DNA of 64,000 nt, from the NCBI RefSeq assembly GCF_030052815.1, contig NC_079504.1, forward strand, positions 91,191,085 through 91,255,084, read 5' to 3'. This DNA comes from Hevea brasiliensis (lineage: Eukaryota > Streptophyta > Magnoliopsida > Malpighiales > Euphorbiaceae). Below, piece by piece: positions 1-9,334 of the stretch. Positions within the stretch are counted from its first letter, which is position 1; every line of letters begins with the position of its first letter. A model generated the notes under the pieces. It saw only the letters and a list, made by a program, of their open reading frames with translations. It had not been told where the DNA came from and made no database searches. Position numbers and translations under genes: made by a program.

Positions 1-1162
1 AAGTAGCTACCATCTGCCCATCTTTATTAATCTCCAAATTAGCATGCAATGCCCTTAATTCATGCACCATGGACAAAGGAGAAACCCTCAAACCAGCCAT
101 AGTCTTGCGACTTAAAGCATCAGCTACAACATTTGCCTTTCCAAGCTGATAGTCTATCAAACAATCATAATCTTTTATCAGCTCTAACCATCTCCTTTGC
201 CTCAAATTTAACTCCTTTTGTGTGCCCAAGTACTTCAAACTTTTATGATCTGTGTATATATAACATCTCTCCCCAAACAAGTAATGTCTCCAGATCTTCA
301 AGGCAAAGACAATGGCTGCTAGCTCCAAGTCATGCGTGGGATAATTCCTCTCATGCGGTTTAAGCTGGCATGAAGCATAGGCAATGACGTTTCTATCTTG
401 CATCAACACACAGCCTAATCCGTTATGAGAAGCATCACTATATATGATATACTCCTTACCCAAAGTGGGCAAGGTTAAGACGGGAGCTTCAGTTAAATGC
501 CTTTTTAACTCATCAAAACTTTCTTGGCACCGATTAGTCCACTGAAATTTTACATCCTTCCTAAGTAGCTTGGTCAGTGGAGATGCTAGCATGGAGAATC
601 CCTTCACAAACCTTCGATAATACCCAGCTAAACCAAGGAAACTCCGAACTTTTGTGACATTTCTAGGTGGCTTCCAATTAAGAATGGCTTCTACTTTTCT
701 AGGATCCACCTGGATACCTTTTGCAGATACAATATGCCCCAAAAATGAAATCTCCTTTAGCCAAAACTCACATTTCGACAGTTTGGCATACAATTGCTTC
801 TCCCTCAAAGTCTGCAATACTATCCTCAAGTGTTTGTCTTGTTCCTTTGCATTCTTTGAGTACACCAAAATATCATTAATGAACACCACAACAAACTGGT
901 CTAAATATGGCTTGAAGATAGTGTTCATTAGGCCCATAAAAGCAGCTGGAGCATTAGTCAACCCGAATGGCATTACCAAGAACTCATAGTGGCCATACCG
1001 AGTCCTAAAGGCAGTTTTAGGAATACTTTGCTCTTGCACCCTCAACTGGTAGTAGCCTAATCTCAAGTCAATTTTGGAGAATATAGTTGCATCCTTCAAC
1101 TGATCAAACAAATCATCGATCTGTGGTAGAGGATATCTATTCTTTATGGTCACCTTATTCAA
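1..1162 (-). pseudogene. Element A pol: reverse transcriptase palm to RNase H
   Basis: Minus-strand reading frame open from a TAG stop at 1,162-1,160 to the window edge. It encodes the RT palm and thumb ([23 protein letters not shown]), then the connection and Ty3-type RNase H ([16 protein letters not shown] at roughly 225-270, ADALSRK near 100-125). The RT catalytic motif, FIDD in element D, reads FIND here (Asn codon at 877-875), so one of the paired metal-binding aspartates is lost. The preceding stop is a CAG-to-TAG change (DYRQ becomes DYR-stop). This copy cannot reverse transcribe. The domain call is secure from direct similarity to elements C and D. Confidence 0.92.
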
Positions 1163-1654
1163 CTATCTGTAATCTATGCATAAACGAAGAGTACCATCCT
1201 TCTTCTTCACAAATAATACTGGTGCTCCCCAAGGTGACACGCTAGGGCGGATGAAACCCTTATCTAACAATTCCTGCAATTGTACCTTCAACTCTTTCGA
1301 CTCAGTAGGTGCCATCCTATAAGGAGTGATAGAGATTGGCTCCAAACCAGGCATAATCTCAATTTCAAACTGCACCTCTCTTTCCGGAGGCAATCCCAGT
1401 AATTCTTCCGAAAAGACATCCGGAAAATCCCATACTGTAGGAATATCTTTAAGATCTAGACTCCCCACCTGGGTGTCTATCACATGAGCTAGATAAGCTT
1501 CACATCCCTTTCTAATCATCTTTCTAGCAAGTGCAGCTGAAATGATGTTGGATGGCAATAACTGCCTCTCCTCATGTATCACTACGTCTGCATACTCGGG
1601 AAGACCAAAAGTGATCTTTCTCCTACGATCATAGAGTGATGCCTGGCTAACCAA
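1163..1654 (-). pseudogene. Element A pol: protease-RT linker and RT fingers
   Basis: A 163-residue minus-strand segment. It starts after a frame change relative to the protease, runs through the linker ([20 protein letters not shown]) and RT fingers ([34 protein letters not shown]), and ends at the TAG at 1,162-1,160. In a functional element it would be fused with both neighbours in one polyprotein. The overlap with the protease frame at 1,582-1,654 marks a frameshift near position 1,630. Confidence 0.9.
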
Positions 1655-1986
1655 TCCATGCCCAAGATGATATCATAATCTCGGAAGGGCATTTCAATTA
1701 AGTCTGATAGGAATGTATGTCCTTGGATCACCAAAGGACAATCCTTATACAATTTGTTCACCCTAACCTCTTGCCCTAAATGACTAGTCACTAGCACATC
1801 ATAATCCAATTTCACACAAGGAATAGCAACAGAGCATGCAATACTGGCACTAGCATAAGAATGTGTAGAATCAAGGTCAAACAGCACATATACATCTTTA
1901 TCAAAAATGGAGAAAGTACCAGCCACAACATCTGATGTCTCAGCTTCATCCCTCTGGCGCATGGTGTACACCTGACCGTGCACCAC
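1582..1986 (-). pseudogene. Element A pol: aspartic protease
   Basis: Minus-strand segment with the retropepsin-like protease of Ty3/gypsy polyproteins: MRQRDEAETSDVVAGTFS, then the active-site region, then the flap and [11 protein letters not shown]. In the family the active site is D-x-G-S/T. Element D has LFDHGSTHS, whereas here it reads LFDLDSTHS, so the glycine after the catalytic Asp is replaced and activity is unlikely. A frameshift downstream separates it from RT. Confidence 0.88.
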
Positions 1987-2853
1987 TGCTCTGTTGGCTC
2001 ATCAGTGCTGGATGCCAGTGTTACCTCTACCCCTGCCTCTGCCTCTATTAGTTGTCTATTGTCCTTTAGAAGCAGAACCTTGAACAGATCTCTCAGTGGT
2101 AGTAGGAGGTCTAGATCTGCAGGCACTAGTGTAATCTCTAGCAGAATGCCCACTTCCACCACAGTTGTAACAGGCTCCTATGGCCTTATAACATACTCCT
2201 CCATGAGTCCTGCCACAAGTCTCACAAGCACGGGTAGGAAAGGAACCCCTAGATGTCTACTGTCTGGATCTAGGTGGCCTCTGCCCTGAGAATCTTCCCC
2301 TACTAGATCCTCTTTTACTTGGTCCCCTAAAGCTCTTCCTCTTACTCGAATTGTTACTTGGACTTTGACCTGTAGGCTTCGCTTCTTCTCTTTTTAGTGG
2401 TTACCTTCTCGATGTCCCTTCCAGCCTATCCTTTCCAATTCAAGGGCCTGTGATATCAACCCAGAGAAGTTATCATGTCGAAACCCAACCACTTGCAATC
2501 TCAAACTAGGCCTCAAACTGGCCTCAAACCATTTGCATCTGTCTCTACTGGTAGTGAGTAGGCTTCCAGCATAGTGGCTGAGGCGAGAAAAGTCTCTCTC
2601 ATACTCGGCTACAGTCTTGTTCCCTTGCTTCAAACTGAGAAACTCCTGTAGCTTCATATGCACATAGGTATCAAGAACATACTTCTGTCTAAACTCCCTT
2701 AGAAAGTCATCCCATGTTAGCACTGGCGGCTCAGCCAAACTATGGGGAATGGTCTTCCACCACTCATATGTAACTCCATGCAGCAAGGAAATTGAATATT
2801 CAAACTTCAACTCATCTGTGCAGTGCAATTTCATGAAGACCCTTTCCATCCGT
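1987..2853 (-). pseudogene. Element A gag: capsid C-terminal half and zinc knuckle
   Basis: Minus strand. The capsid part (about 2,853-2,394) has the retrotransposon-gag pattern DELKFEYSISLL, YEWWKTIPHSLAEP, LTWDDFLREFRQKY, FLSLKQGNKTVAEYERDFSRLSHYAG. Nucleocapsid follows, with a CCHC knuckle near 2,110-2,175 that reads CYNCGGSGHSARDY, so the last Cys is replaced by Tyr, in contrast to element D. Stops and frameshifts occur between 2,394 and 1,990. The N-terminal half of the same gag lies at 8,858-9,145, beyond the inserted solo Ogre LTR. Confidence 0.9.
2849..2853. repeat. Target-site duplication TCCGT, left copy
   Basis: Five bases directly left of the TG terminus of the solo Ogre LTR. The same five bases follow the CA terminus at 8,853-8,857. 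Removing the LTR plus one copy restores the gag sequence of element A. Confidence 0.9.
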
Positions 2854-3221
2854 TGTCGCAATGGGATTTTGCGGTCGCCCGGACGATCACTCACCGAAGT
2901 GGGAAAAAGTGAGGAGTCGCCACCTTAGTTTTGAGGGAAACTAAAGAAAACCATTTGAGAAGTTAAATTAAAAATGAAACCACTTCAAAACAGAGATTCT
3001 AAGTTCGGGGTCCATAAACGAGTGGGGAAGGTGTTAGGCACCCCACCTCGTCCCTTAATAAGGGTAAGTAGATTTAATTCTGCGTCCTTTACAAATTAGT
3101 TAGGAGGGCTTAGGCGGCAATGTTAATCCTTTTGGTAGAAGGAATATTTGATTTTTCACTAAATTTGGATCACCCAGATACATAAGTAAATGAGACAACC
3201 TTAGTGAATCGGTGTGAGAAT

Positions 3222-3660
3222 CGGATAAGAACCTCCTCCGATCTCTTTTAAGTTGTTTATTAAAATTTTGAGGAGACCGGATAAGAACCTCCTCCGATCT
3301 CCTTTAGAGTTATTTATTAAAATTTGGGGGAGACCGGATAAGAACCCTCCTCCGATCTCCTTTAGAGTTATTTATTGTGGCTTTGGGGGAGACCTGATAA
3401 GAACCCTCCTCCGATCTCTTTTAAGTTATTTATTGTAATTTTGAGGGGAGACCGGATAAGAACCTCCTCCGATCTCCTTTAGAGTTATTTATTAATGTTT
3501 TGAGTTGAGACCGATAAGAACTCTCCTCCGATCCCTATTTAATGTTTATTAAAATTTTGAAGGAGACCGGATAAGAACTCTCCTCCGATCTCTTTTTACG
3601 TTTATTAAAATTTTGGATTGAGATCGACAAGAACTCTCTTCCGATCTCTTCAGATTAACA
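3222..3660. repeat. 59-bp tandem array in the Ogre LTR (7-8 degenerate units)
   Basis: Units read roughly AGACCGGATAAGAACC, then TCCTCCGATCTCC, then TTTAGAGTTATTTATTAAAA. Period is about 57-60 bp, lengths and sequence drifting towards 3,660. The homologous array at 29,440-29,860 in the other LTR copy has a different number of units. It lies in the R/U5 side of the LTR. Confidence 0.9.
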
Positions 3661-4720
3661 GAGCTGAAGGGATTTCTCCGATCTCCCGGATTTTTAATTT
3701 CAACTACATGACATAAGAACCTAAAGCTAAGGATTCGCGTCTAAGATGTCGATAAGGCTTCTCGATACCTTTTGACTAGATAGGGAAAACTAGACTTGAT
3801 TTACCGACCTTCCATGCGTTCATTTTACCAATATCTATTAATGACCGATCTACTCTGTTTCGTTTACTTTGGTCTTATTCCACTTTATGACATCTTTGTC
3901 GAATTGTCGCTACGCCGCCTAATAGTTTGGCTATCTTCCTGACGTGTTATTCATGTTCTCTTTTTTAAAAGAGACCCCTAAGTTGCAGTTACCTACGTTT
4001 ACCCAACCATTTACATATTACTAGGAGTTAGAAAACTTGCTTTCAGAAATGACGGAGATCAATAAAATGAACTGATCACTAAAAGATGATTTGAGAGTGA
4101 CTTTCTTTGGGGATTGCTTGTGCAGAACTGATCTTGAAGAAAATAGTAGACGTAAGAAGAACACAGGAAAATGCGGAAAGTAAATGCAGACACTTGATAA
4201 AACAGTGATATGAGCTCTTACAGTAACATTCTTTGGGGATCGTTTGTGCAAAAGTAGAAAGTCACAGATGTGAGAAGAACCAAGAAAATGCAGAAAGTAA
4301 ACGTAAACAGCAGTATGAACTCTTACCTGTGAGGAGCCGGGTCTACTAAGATAGTTACGGGGTGGCAAACAGGGATGAGACAGTGGACTGATTAGCCTGA
4401 GGGTGGTGTTCTTCGTGAACTGGAGGGTACTTAGCTAAAGAAATGAGTGATATGAAGTTGATCTTGGGCAGTGAAAACAGAGATAATAAAAGACAGAAAG
4501 TGAGAGTATGACCAGATAATGAACAAACTGGAAATATAGAGTTCCAGTATTCAAAATCTCTTCAAGAAAACACTTCAGAAAACTAGTTTCCAAAGTCCTT
4601 TTAATCAACACTTCTAAATAGCAGAGTAACAAACTAAAATGAACTTTCAGAGTTCCTCTTGCTATAATAACAGCCTCTCGTCTATTTTTCCGTCCGTCCC
4701 TTGAACAGTTTTTCATGCAG

Positions 4721-4730
4721 GTATTTATAG
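4721..4730 (-). promoter_or_regulatory. Sense TATA box of the solo Ogre LTR
   Basis: CTATAAATAC on the minus strand, in a context shared with the other LTR copy (28,461-28,468), about 1.9 kb from the 3' end of the LTR. It is the likely start region of the retroelement transcript. Inferred from position and conservation only. Confidence 0.6.
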
Positions 4731-5308
4731 GAATCGGATGCTCTTCGTGAAGGGTCAGGATTTATTTTGAGGGAGATGGAGGGTCGAGATCACGAAGGAC
4801 ATGATCGGAGGTTCAAGAATTAAAGAGAATCAAAATGAATGGTTGAGATCACTCTTCATAATATTTGTCCTTTTCTTCTTTCCATCTGACGGTCCCAGAT
4901 TTCCTTGTCCGGAACGATCCGAGGGCTAAGAGTGAAAGACGCTGGTATTGTCGTCTTCTCTCTTGATCTAAGGGTTCCGAGTTTGTCCTTACAAGTGGGA
5001 TCAACGTGGAGATTGGGATGTCAGGATCGCATGACATACTCGCACTGCACAAGATTAAGGCGATTCTTAGGCGTATGGGGATCTCGTCGCCACGCTTTAA
5101 CTACCTCGGCTCGATTCGACGACGGTTATTGGGATTTGTCTTATTCTTTTGTCTTCCGATCCTCCCCTAGCTCCTATTCCGATCTCTCATGCTGATCTCC
5201 TATCTCCGATCTCTATTATCCCTTAATCACCGATTCGGTCCAAGCATTAATTACATCTCGATTCTCGGCGTCCGCTGCTTTTCCGCTCGAGATTAAATGC
5301 CCATTTCC

Positions 5309-5316
5309 TATATATA
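5309..5316 (+). promoter_or_regulatory. TATA-like box for the upstream antisense ORF, solo LTR copy
   Basis: TATATATA on the plus strand, about 90 bases upstream of the coding-like sequence starting near 5,402. The same box at the same relative position is found on the minus strand at 27,834-27,827 in the second LTR copy, although surrounding sequence has diverged. Confidence 0.5.
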
Positions 5317-5401
5317 CCACATCGACGGAGACATTTTCTTCATCCGACTTTCCTCTCTTCCTTTCTTACTTACCTGTTTCTAGCCGCCCGTGGAAGTTAC
5401 G

Positions 5402-5824
5402 CTATAATCGTGGCTTTGATCTTTTTTCCGATGGGCTCTTTTACTCACCGATCAAAATTTACGATCCTGATCGAATGACCTTAATCGACGATGGTGAGAG
5501 GACCGATTTGACCGATCAGTATTGCGGACCTCGGTTGTACCGATCTCGATCGCTTCAACTGAGTTCATTCGGCTTCTCATCGCATTGTGTTCCGGCGTCT
5601 TTCCTCCACATTGCGTTCCGGCAATGGTCGGTTTCGGGTGGTAACATCGGTGATGATATCTCTCATCCTCATGGGAGTCATAATCACCCCATCTCGAGCC
5701 GACATCTGTCTGATGTCAATAGCCTGGCCTATCGAACACATCTTTTGATTCACCACAAGACTAGGCTTTGACATAGGCCTTTTAGATAGGATGTTCCACC
5801 GGTCTCTAGAGATCGCCCAAATGA
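5402..5824 (+). pseudogene. Upstream antisense ORF of the Ogre LTR, decayed copy
   Basis: Homologous to the 140-codon frame at 27,743-27,321. Shared pieces include KIYDPD, DDGERT and a C-terminus ending at 'RSPK' plus TGA near 5,822. Here the ATG is lost and frameshifts break the frame. I do not recognise a domain. It may be a real small gene, the first exon of a longer antisense transcript, or simply a frame kept open in one copy. Confidence 0.4.
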
Positions 5825-6030
5825 TGTAATCCTGAAATGTAATCGATCTCTAGAGATTGCCCAAATGATGTAGTTAGACCTTTATTGTAGTCCGATCCTA
5901 GAGATCGCCCAAATGATGTATTTTATTTTCAATGCAATCCGATCTCTAGAGATCACGAAATGATGTGATCCAATGTTAGTGTAATCCGATCCCTAGAGAT
6001 CGCCCAAATGATGTAATCCGATCTTTTGAA
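5798..6030. repeat. 47-bp tandem array in the Ogre LTR (about 5 units)
   Basis: Each unit carries CCGATCTCTAGAGATCGCCC followed by AAATGATGTA and a variable AT-rich tail. Units repeat about every 47 bp, the last one shortened. The other LTR copy has about three units at 27,209-27,350. The array sits between the two antisense transcription units. Confidence 0.85.
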
Positions 6031-6286
6031 AATAAAGACTATTTTGTTTGCTATCTTATTATTTTTGCATTGATTATTTCTCCGATCTCTAATGTGGTTA
6101 TCCGATCTGGTTCCTTACGAATGACACTTAACCGATCCTTTATTCAAAATATTTAACTTATTATGCCGATCTCCAATTAACCGATCTCCGAACATTCTGG
6201 ATATTTGAGAGAAGTGTCGTACAACTGCCGAGTCCCACCAATCGATGCGCTGCCTAGAACCTCGCGAGCATTAAATGCTTGACTAG

Positions 6287-6295
6287 TATAAATAG
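6287..6295 (+). promoter_or_regulatory. TATA box of the antisense Ogre-LTR gene, solo LTR copy
   Basis: TATAAATAG on the plus strand, 155 bases upstream of the ATG at 6,442. The same box occurs 163 bases upstream of the ATG in the second LTR copy (minus strand 26,940-26,932). Both sit in the same context (GAGCATTTAATGCT-like sequence upstream, GGTTAGC downstream). Confidence 0.7.
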
Positions 6296-6441
6296 GGAGG
6301 GTTAGCCAGCTTGTTCTCTCATTCCATTTTCAATCCCCGCCACAACTCCAAGTTCTCTCATTTTTTCCGCTTCTCCGACGCCGATCGACTCCGTAGGACT
6401 TTGATCTTCTTTCTTGTTTAAGTTCTTTGTTTCTTTTAAAA

Positions 6442-8264
6442 ATGAGCGGTGCCAAGGTCGAGAGCGCGAGCCCTCCTTCCATTCGGGCTCATGGTCATCG
6501 TCTGACGAAGAAGAGGCAACAGCCCAGCGTGCAACCTAAACCCCTAGGGTCTCGCTCCAGTCGGGTCTGGTCATACCGTCAAGGCTTGCACCACCTTCAA
6601 GGAGAGAGACCCTTCCTATGACGAGCTTCCGCTTCTTCGAGAATCCGATCTGCAATCGCTTGTTCAAGAATACAATATTTGTCCGATTCATATGAGCTGA
6701 TCATGCCATGGCGATCTTCGTGTCGATCACTCTTTTGAAGAGGATGACATGGTCATGGTGTACGAAGAACGCTTAAAGGCGTCCGAGGTTCCTCTAGCCG
6801 ATTTCTATAAGGAGGTCCTAAAATTTCACCGAATATCCATTGTTCAAATCCACCCCAACTCGTGGCGGATCTTGGTTGCTTTCAGGTCTATGCCGAGCTA
6901 AGGGAATCAGACCTCACGGCTAAGGTGTTCGCCGAGCTACAGACTAACTCACAAAGGATGACGAACATCGTTCTTTCAGCGAAGCCTCGTTGCGGACTCT
7001 TTTCCGATCGCCCTCATCCCTTAAGAATTGGAAGAACCGGTTCTTCATTCGAGGAGTAAAGATCCGAGCCGCTGAGGACTTTCTCGTAGTTGTGGTACCA
7101 GGGCCTCGCTCCAAGCACATTACCCGAGTCAAGAGGAAAGCTTGATAGTGATGGAGCTGAAAAGTCGTGCCGCCACTCTAAAATATTCTCGCCCAAATGC
7201 GGATCGCGAATCGCACGATTGGACCATGCAACCGATCACCGGCCGAGATCGCGAACTTCCGCTCTCGACCTCGGCATTGGTATTTTCTATATCTCGGTTC
7301 TCGGGACCTTAGCGATCTCACTAACCTCTTTCTCATGCGGTATGGCGGGTGGTGAGGGTTCTAGGAAGCGGAAGAAGGAAAGAGAGATCTCCGGAAGGTA
7401 AAGGAGATGAAGCGTTGAACGTCTTCAAACACCCATCACGAACCTGGGAGATACAAAGAGACCCTCCTCAACCTTCGTCCGCCCGACCATTGAGGCCGCG
7501 ATCTCCTCCTAGATCGGAAGAGCAGCCGCCTCTCTCGATTATTCCAAGCACGGAAAGGGAGCCTTCTCAATCTTCTCGAGGACCTCTTCTCGTGGCGCTC
7601 GACATCGATCGATCGCTTGAAGAATAACCGATCGTTAGGGAGAACTCCGATTTTGCCAAAGTCCGGATCTACCATCTTCTTTCAAGAGGATCGACAAGCT
7701 ATCCTGCATGGTCTCGATGATATCTTGACTCGAACCATGAGCCTAAACGTGGAGTGTCCGTGAACCGCACCATGATTCGGGAAAAGATTCAACGTTCGGG
7801 TAAGGAGGTTGGGAAGAAAAATCAGGAATTGACTTCCTCCGATCCCAACTCTCATCCGCCGGATTATATATCTCAAGTCGAGGACGGGCGAAGTACCATG
7901 AAGACCACCGCCGAAGGTCTCGTGACTTGGCTGAAAGTGAACGGCTCTCAGAGAAGTCCGCACTTCAGCCAACGGCCGCCAGTCGCTCAACTTGTAGAGG
8001 AGCTTAACGCTAAGGATAAGGAGCTTTGAGAAAGAAAAAGAGCTCAAGGAAAAGGATGAAGAGATGGTGTCGGGAATAGCCGAGCCTATGTGAATGCTCA
8101 TAAGGATCTCTTGGCCGAACTTCAAAAGCGCTATCCTCAAGAGGACTTCTCTTGGATGGACGCACTGCTCCTGGCGATGGTGAAGATAGTGAGGAGGAGA
8201 GCGAGGAAGAGAGAGAGAGTGAGCAGAATGTAAATCAGGCTGGGGGCGATCCCCCAGCCGAATA
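6442..8264 (+). pseudogene. Antisense Ogre-LTR gene ('putative gypsy type transposon' family), decayed copy
   Basis: Starts ATGAGCGGTGCC, like the second copy at 26,777. Recognisable blocks in shifting frames: QSLVQEYNI, CHGDLRVDHSFEEDDMVMVY, EVLKFHRISIVQIHPNSWR, LVAFR (to about 6,885), then KNWKNRF-like sequence near 7,030, and the C-terminal coiled-coil/acidic part (KDLLAELQKRYPQEDFSWM near 8,100-8,160). The intron seen in the second copy is present at about 7,280-7,339, but its acceptor CAG reads CG. Several frameshifts and stops make it a pseudogene as written. Some indels sit at CTG/CAG sites and may be sequence errors. The domain call is from memory of the family pattern. Confidence 0.7.
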
Positions 8265-8852
8265 ATTTGTACAAATTATGACATGAAATGGAATGCCTCT
8301 TTGTTCAATGAATAATCGTGATCGGAAAATTTTAAACCATTGTTTGTCTGAGTATTTGATTGTATGAGCACAGCAAGACAAAAACTAAATGTGATTATTA
8401 ATCTAAGTATGAGAGATCGGAAAGCACTTTAAGCATGAGATCGGTAGGGAAGAAGTGCTGAACGGGACTTGATTAAAATTGAAAATTTAACTTGAACACT
8501 TAAGATCGGAACCCTCGTTAAACCGAACCAAAACTTTAGCTCTTAATCTTCCGCAAAGGAGGTCGGCAATAAAACTGGTAGGAAAAGATCTAGTGCCAGT
8601 TCATTTTATTTATCAACAGAGATCAGGAATATACTTGATGTGTCCGAAATTCGACAACGGGTTTGAGAGGTCGGTAAATGATTTGAGAGATCGGCGAGGC
8701 TTAATGAATATGAGGACTCAGCATTAATTCAATTCTTTGTGAGGAGAGATCGGAAATGTGACCGCCTAGCAAAGAGGGATCGGAAACGTGATTAGCTGTT
8801 CAAAGAAGAATTTTTATTGATTCTAGGGATCGGCCAAAATATGGTGTCGACA

Positions 8853-8857
8853 TCCGT
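8853..8857. repeat. Target-site duplication TCCGT, right copy
   Basis: Pairs with 2,849-2,853 across the solo Ogre LTR. Confidence 0.9.
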
Positions 8858-9145
8858 TCTAACCATTGCTCAGCTTCCAATGGGTCCATTGTACCCTTGA
8901 ACTCTGTTGCCCCATACTTCATTAACTTATCATATTGTCTAGCTGGGGATGGTGGTTGCACCGAGGTGCTTGCACAGAGCTTGACCGTATATTGCCACCA
9001 TTTGTTGAAATAGTGCATCATCACGAGCGAATCGAGCAAGAAATCGCATGGGTGGGATGGGTGCACCGATCCATCGCATTCTGAGGAGTCGGCTTCCTGC
9101 ACTCACCGCTATTGATTGCTCTACTGTGTGATCCCCCTCTTCCAT
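8858..9145 (-). pseudogene. Element A gag: N-terminal part
   Basis: Minus strand from the ATG at 9,145 (MEEGDHTVEQSI, the shared gag start of elements B, C and D) to the solo-LTR insertion. Capsid begins YDKLMKYGATEFKGTMDPLE near 8,940-8,880. The segment 8,990-9,100 is scrambled relative to element C exactly where C has CTG or CAG (for example CTGAGC reads ACGAGC), breaking the frame several times. Confidence 0.85.
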
Positions 9146-9314
9146 ATTAAATCACAAGGAATTCTACTCCCTGAACAACCAACATAAGGAGATTTCCATC
9201 CATTAGTCCATATTTATGATGTAATGCACTATATGTATCAATAATGACAATTGAGCAGTTGTACTTATCAAAAATTTTCAAACATGCAATTTCAAAACTT
9301 GTATAAAAAACAAA

Positions 9315-9326
9315 GCTCTGATACCA
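9315..9326 (-). other. Primer-binding site of element A (tRNA-iMet)
   Basis: Minus strand TGGTATCAGAGC, complementary to the 3' end of initiator tRNA-Met, 8 bases inside the 5' LTR end. The 160 bases between it and gag are untranslated leader. Confidence 0.95.
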
Positions 9327-9334
9327 CTAAAACA

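Larger units (their letters stand above)
2854..8852 (-). mobile_element. Solo LTR of an Ogre/Tat-type Ty3/gypsy element (5,999 bp)
   Basis: Starts TGTCGCAATG and ends GGTGTCGACA on the plus strand (sense LTR on minus: TGTCGACACC...TTGCGACA). It is flanked by 5-bp duplications TCCGT, with no primer site or internal region. The same ends bound the LTR at 24,333-30,264, which is followed by a primer site, so this is a single LTR left by LTR-LTR recombination. About 6 kb is extreme but known for Ogre LTRs. It holds a 59-bp tandem array, a 47-bp tandem array, a sense TATA box (4,730-4,721) and, antisense to the LTR (plus strand of the window), two TATA boxes with decayed coding sequence. The U5 side carries the block GGTGTTAGGCACC that I associate with Ogre LTRs. 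Confidence 0.9.

Noticed and set aside
3222..3660. CRISPR-like array
   Set aside because: Units are contiguous 59-bp tandem repeats without unique spacers, in a plant LTR.
2854..8852. Complete small non-autonomous element instead of a solo LTR
   Set aside because: No direct repeats at its two ends, and the homologous copy is directly followed by a primer site, as a 5' LTR should be.
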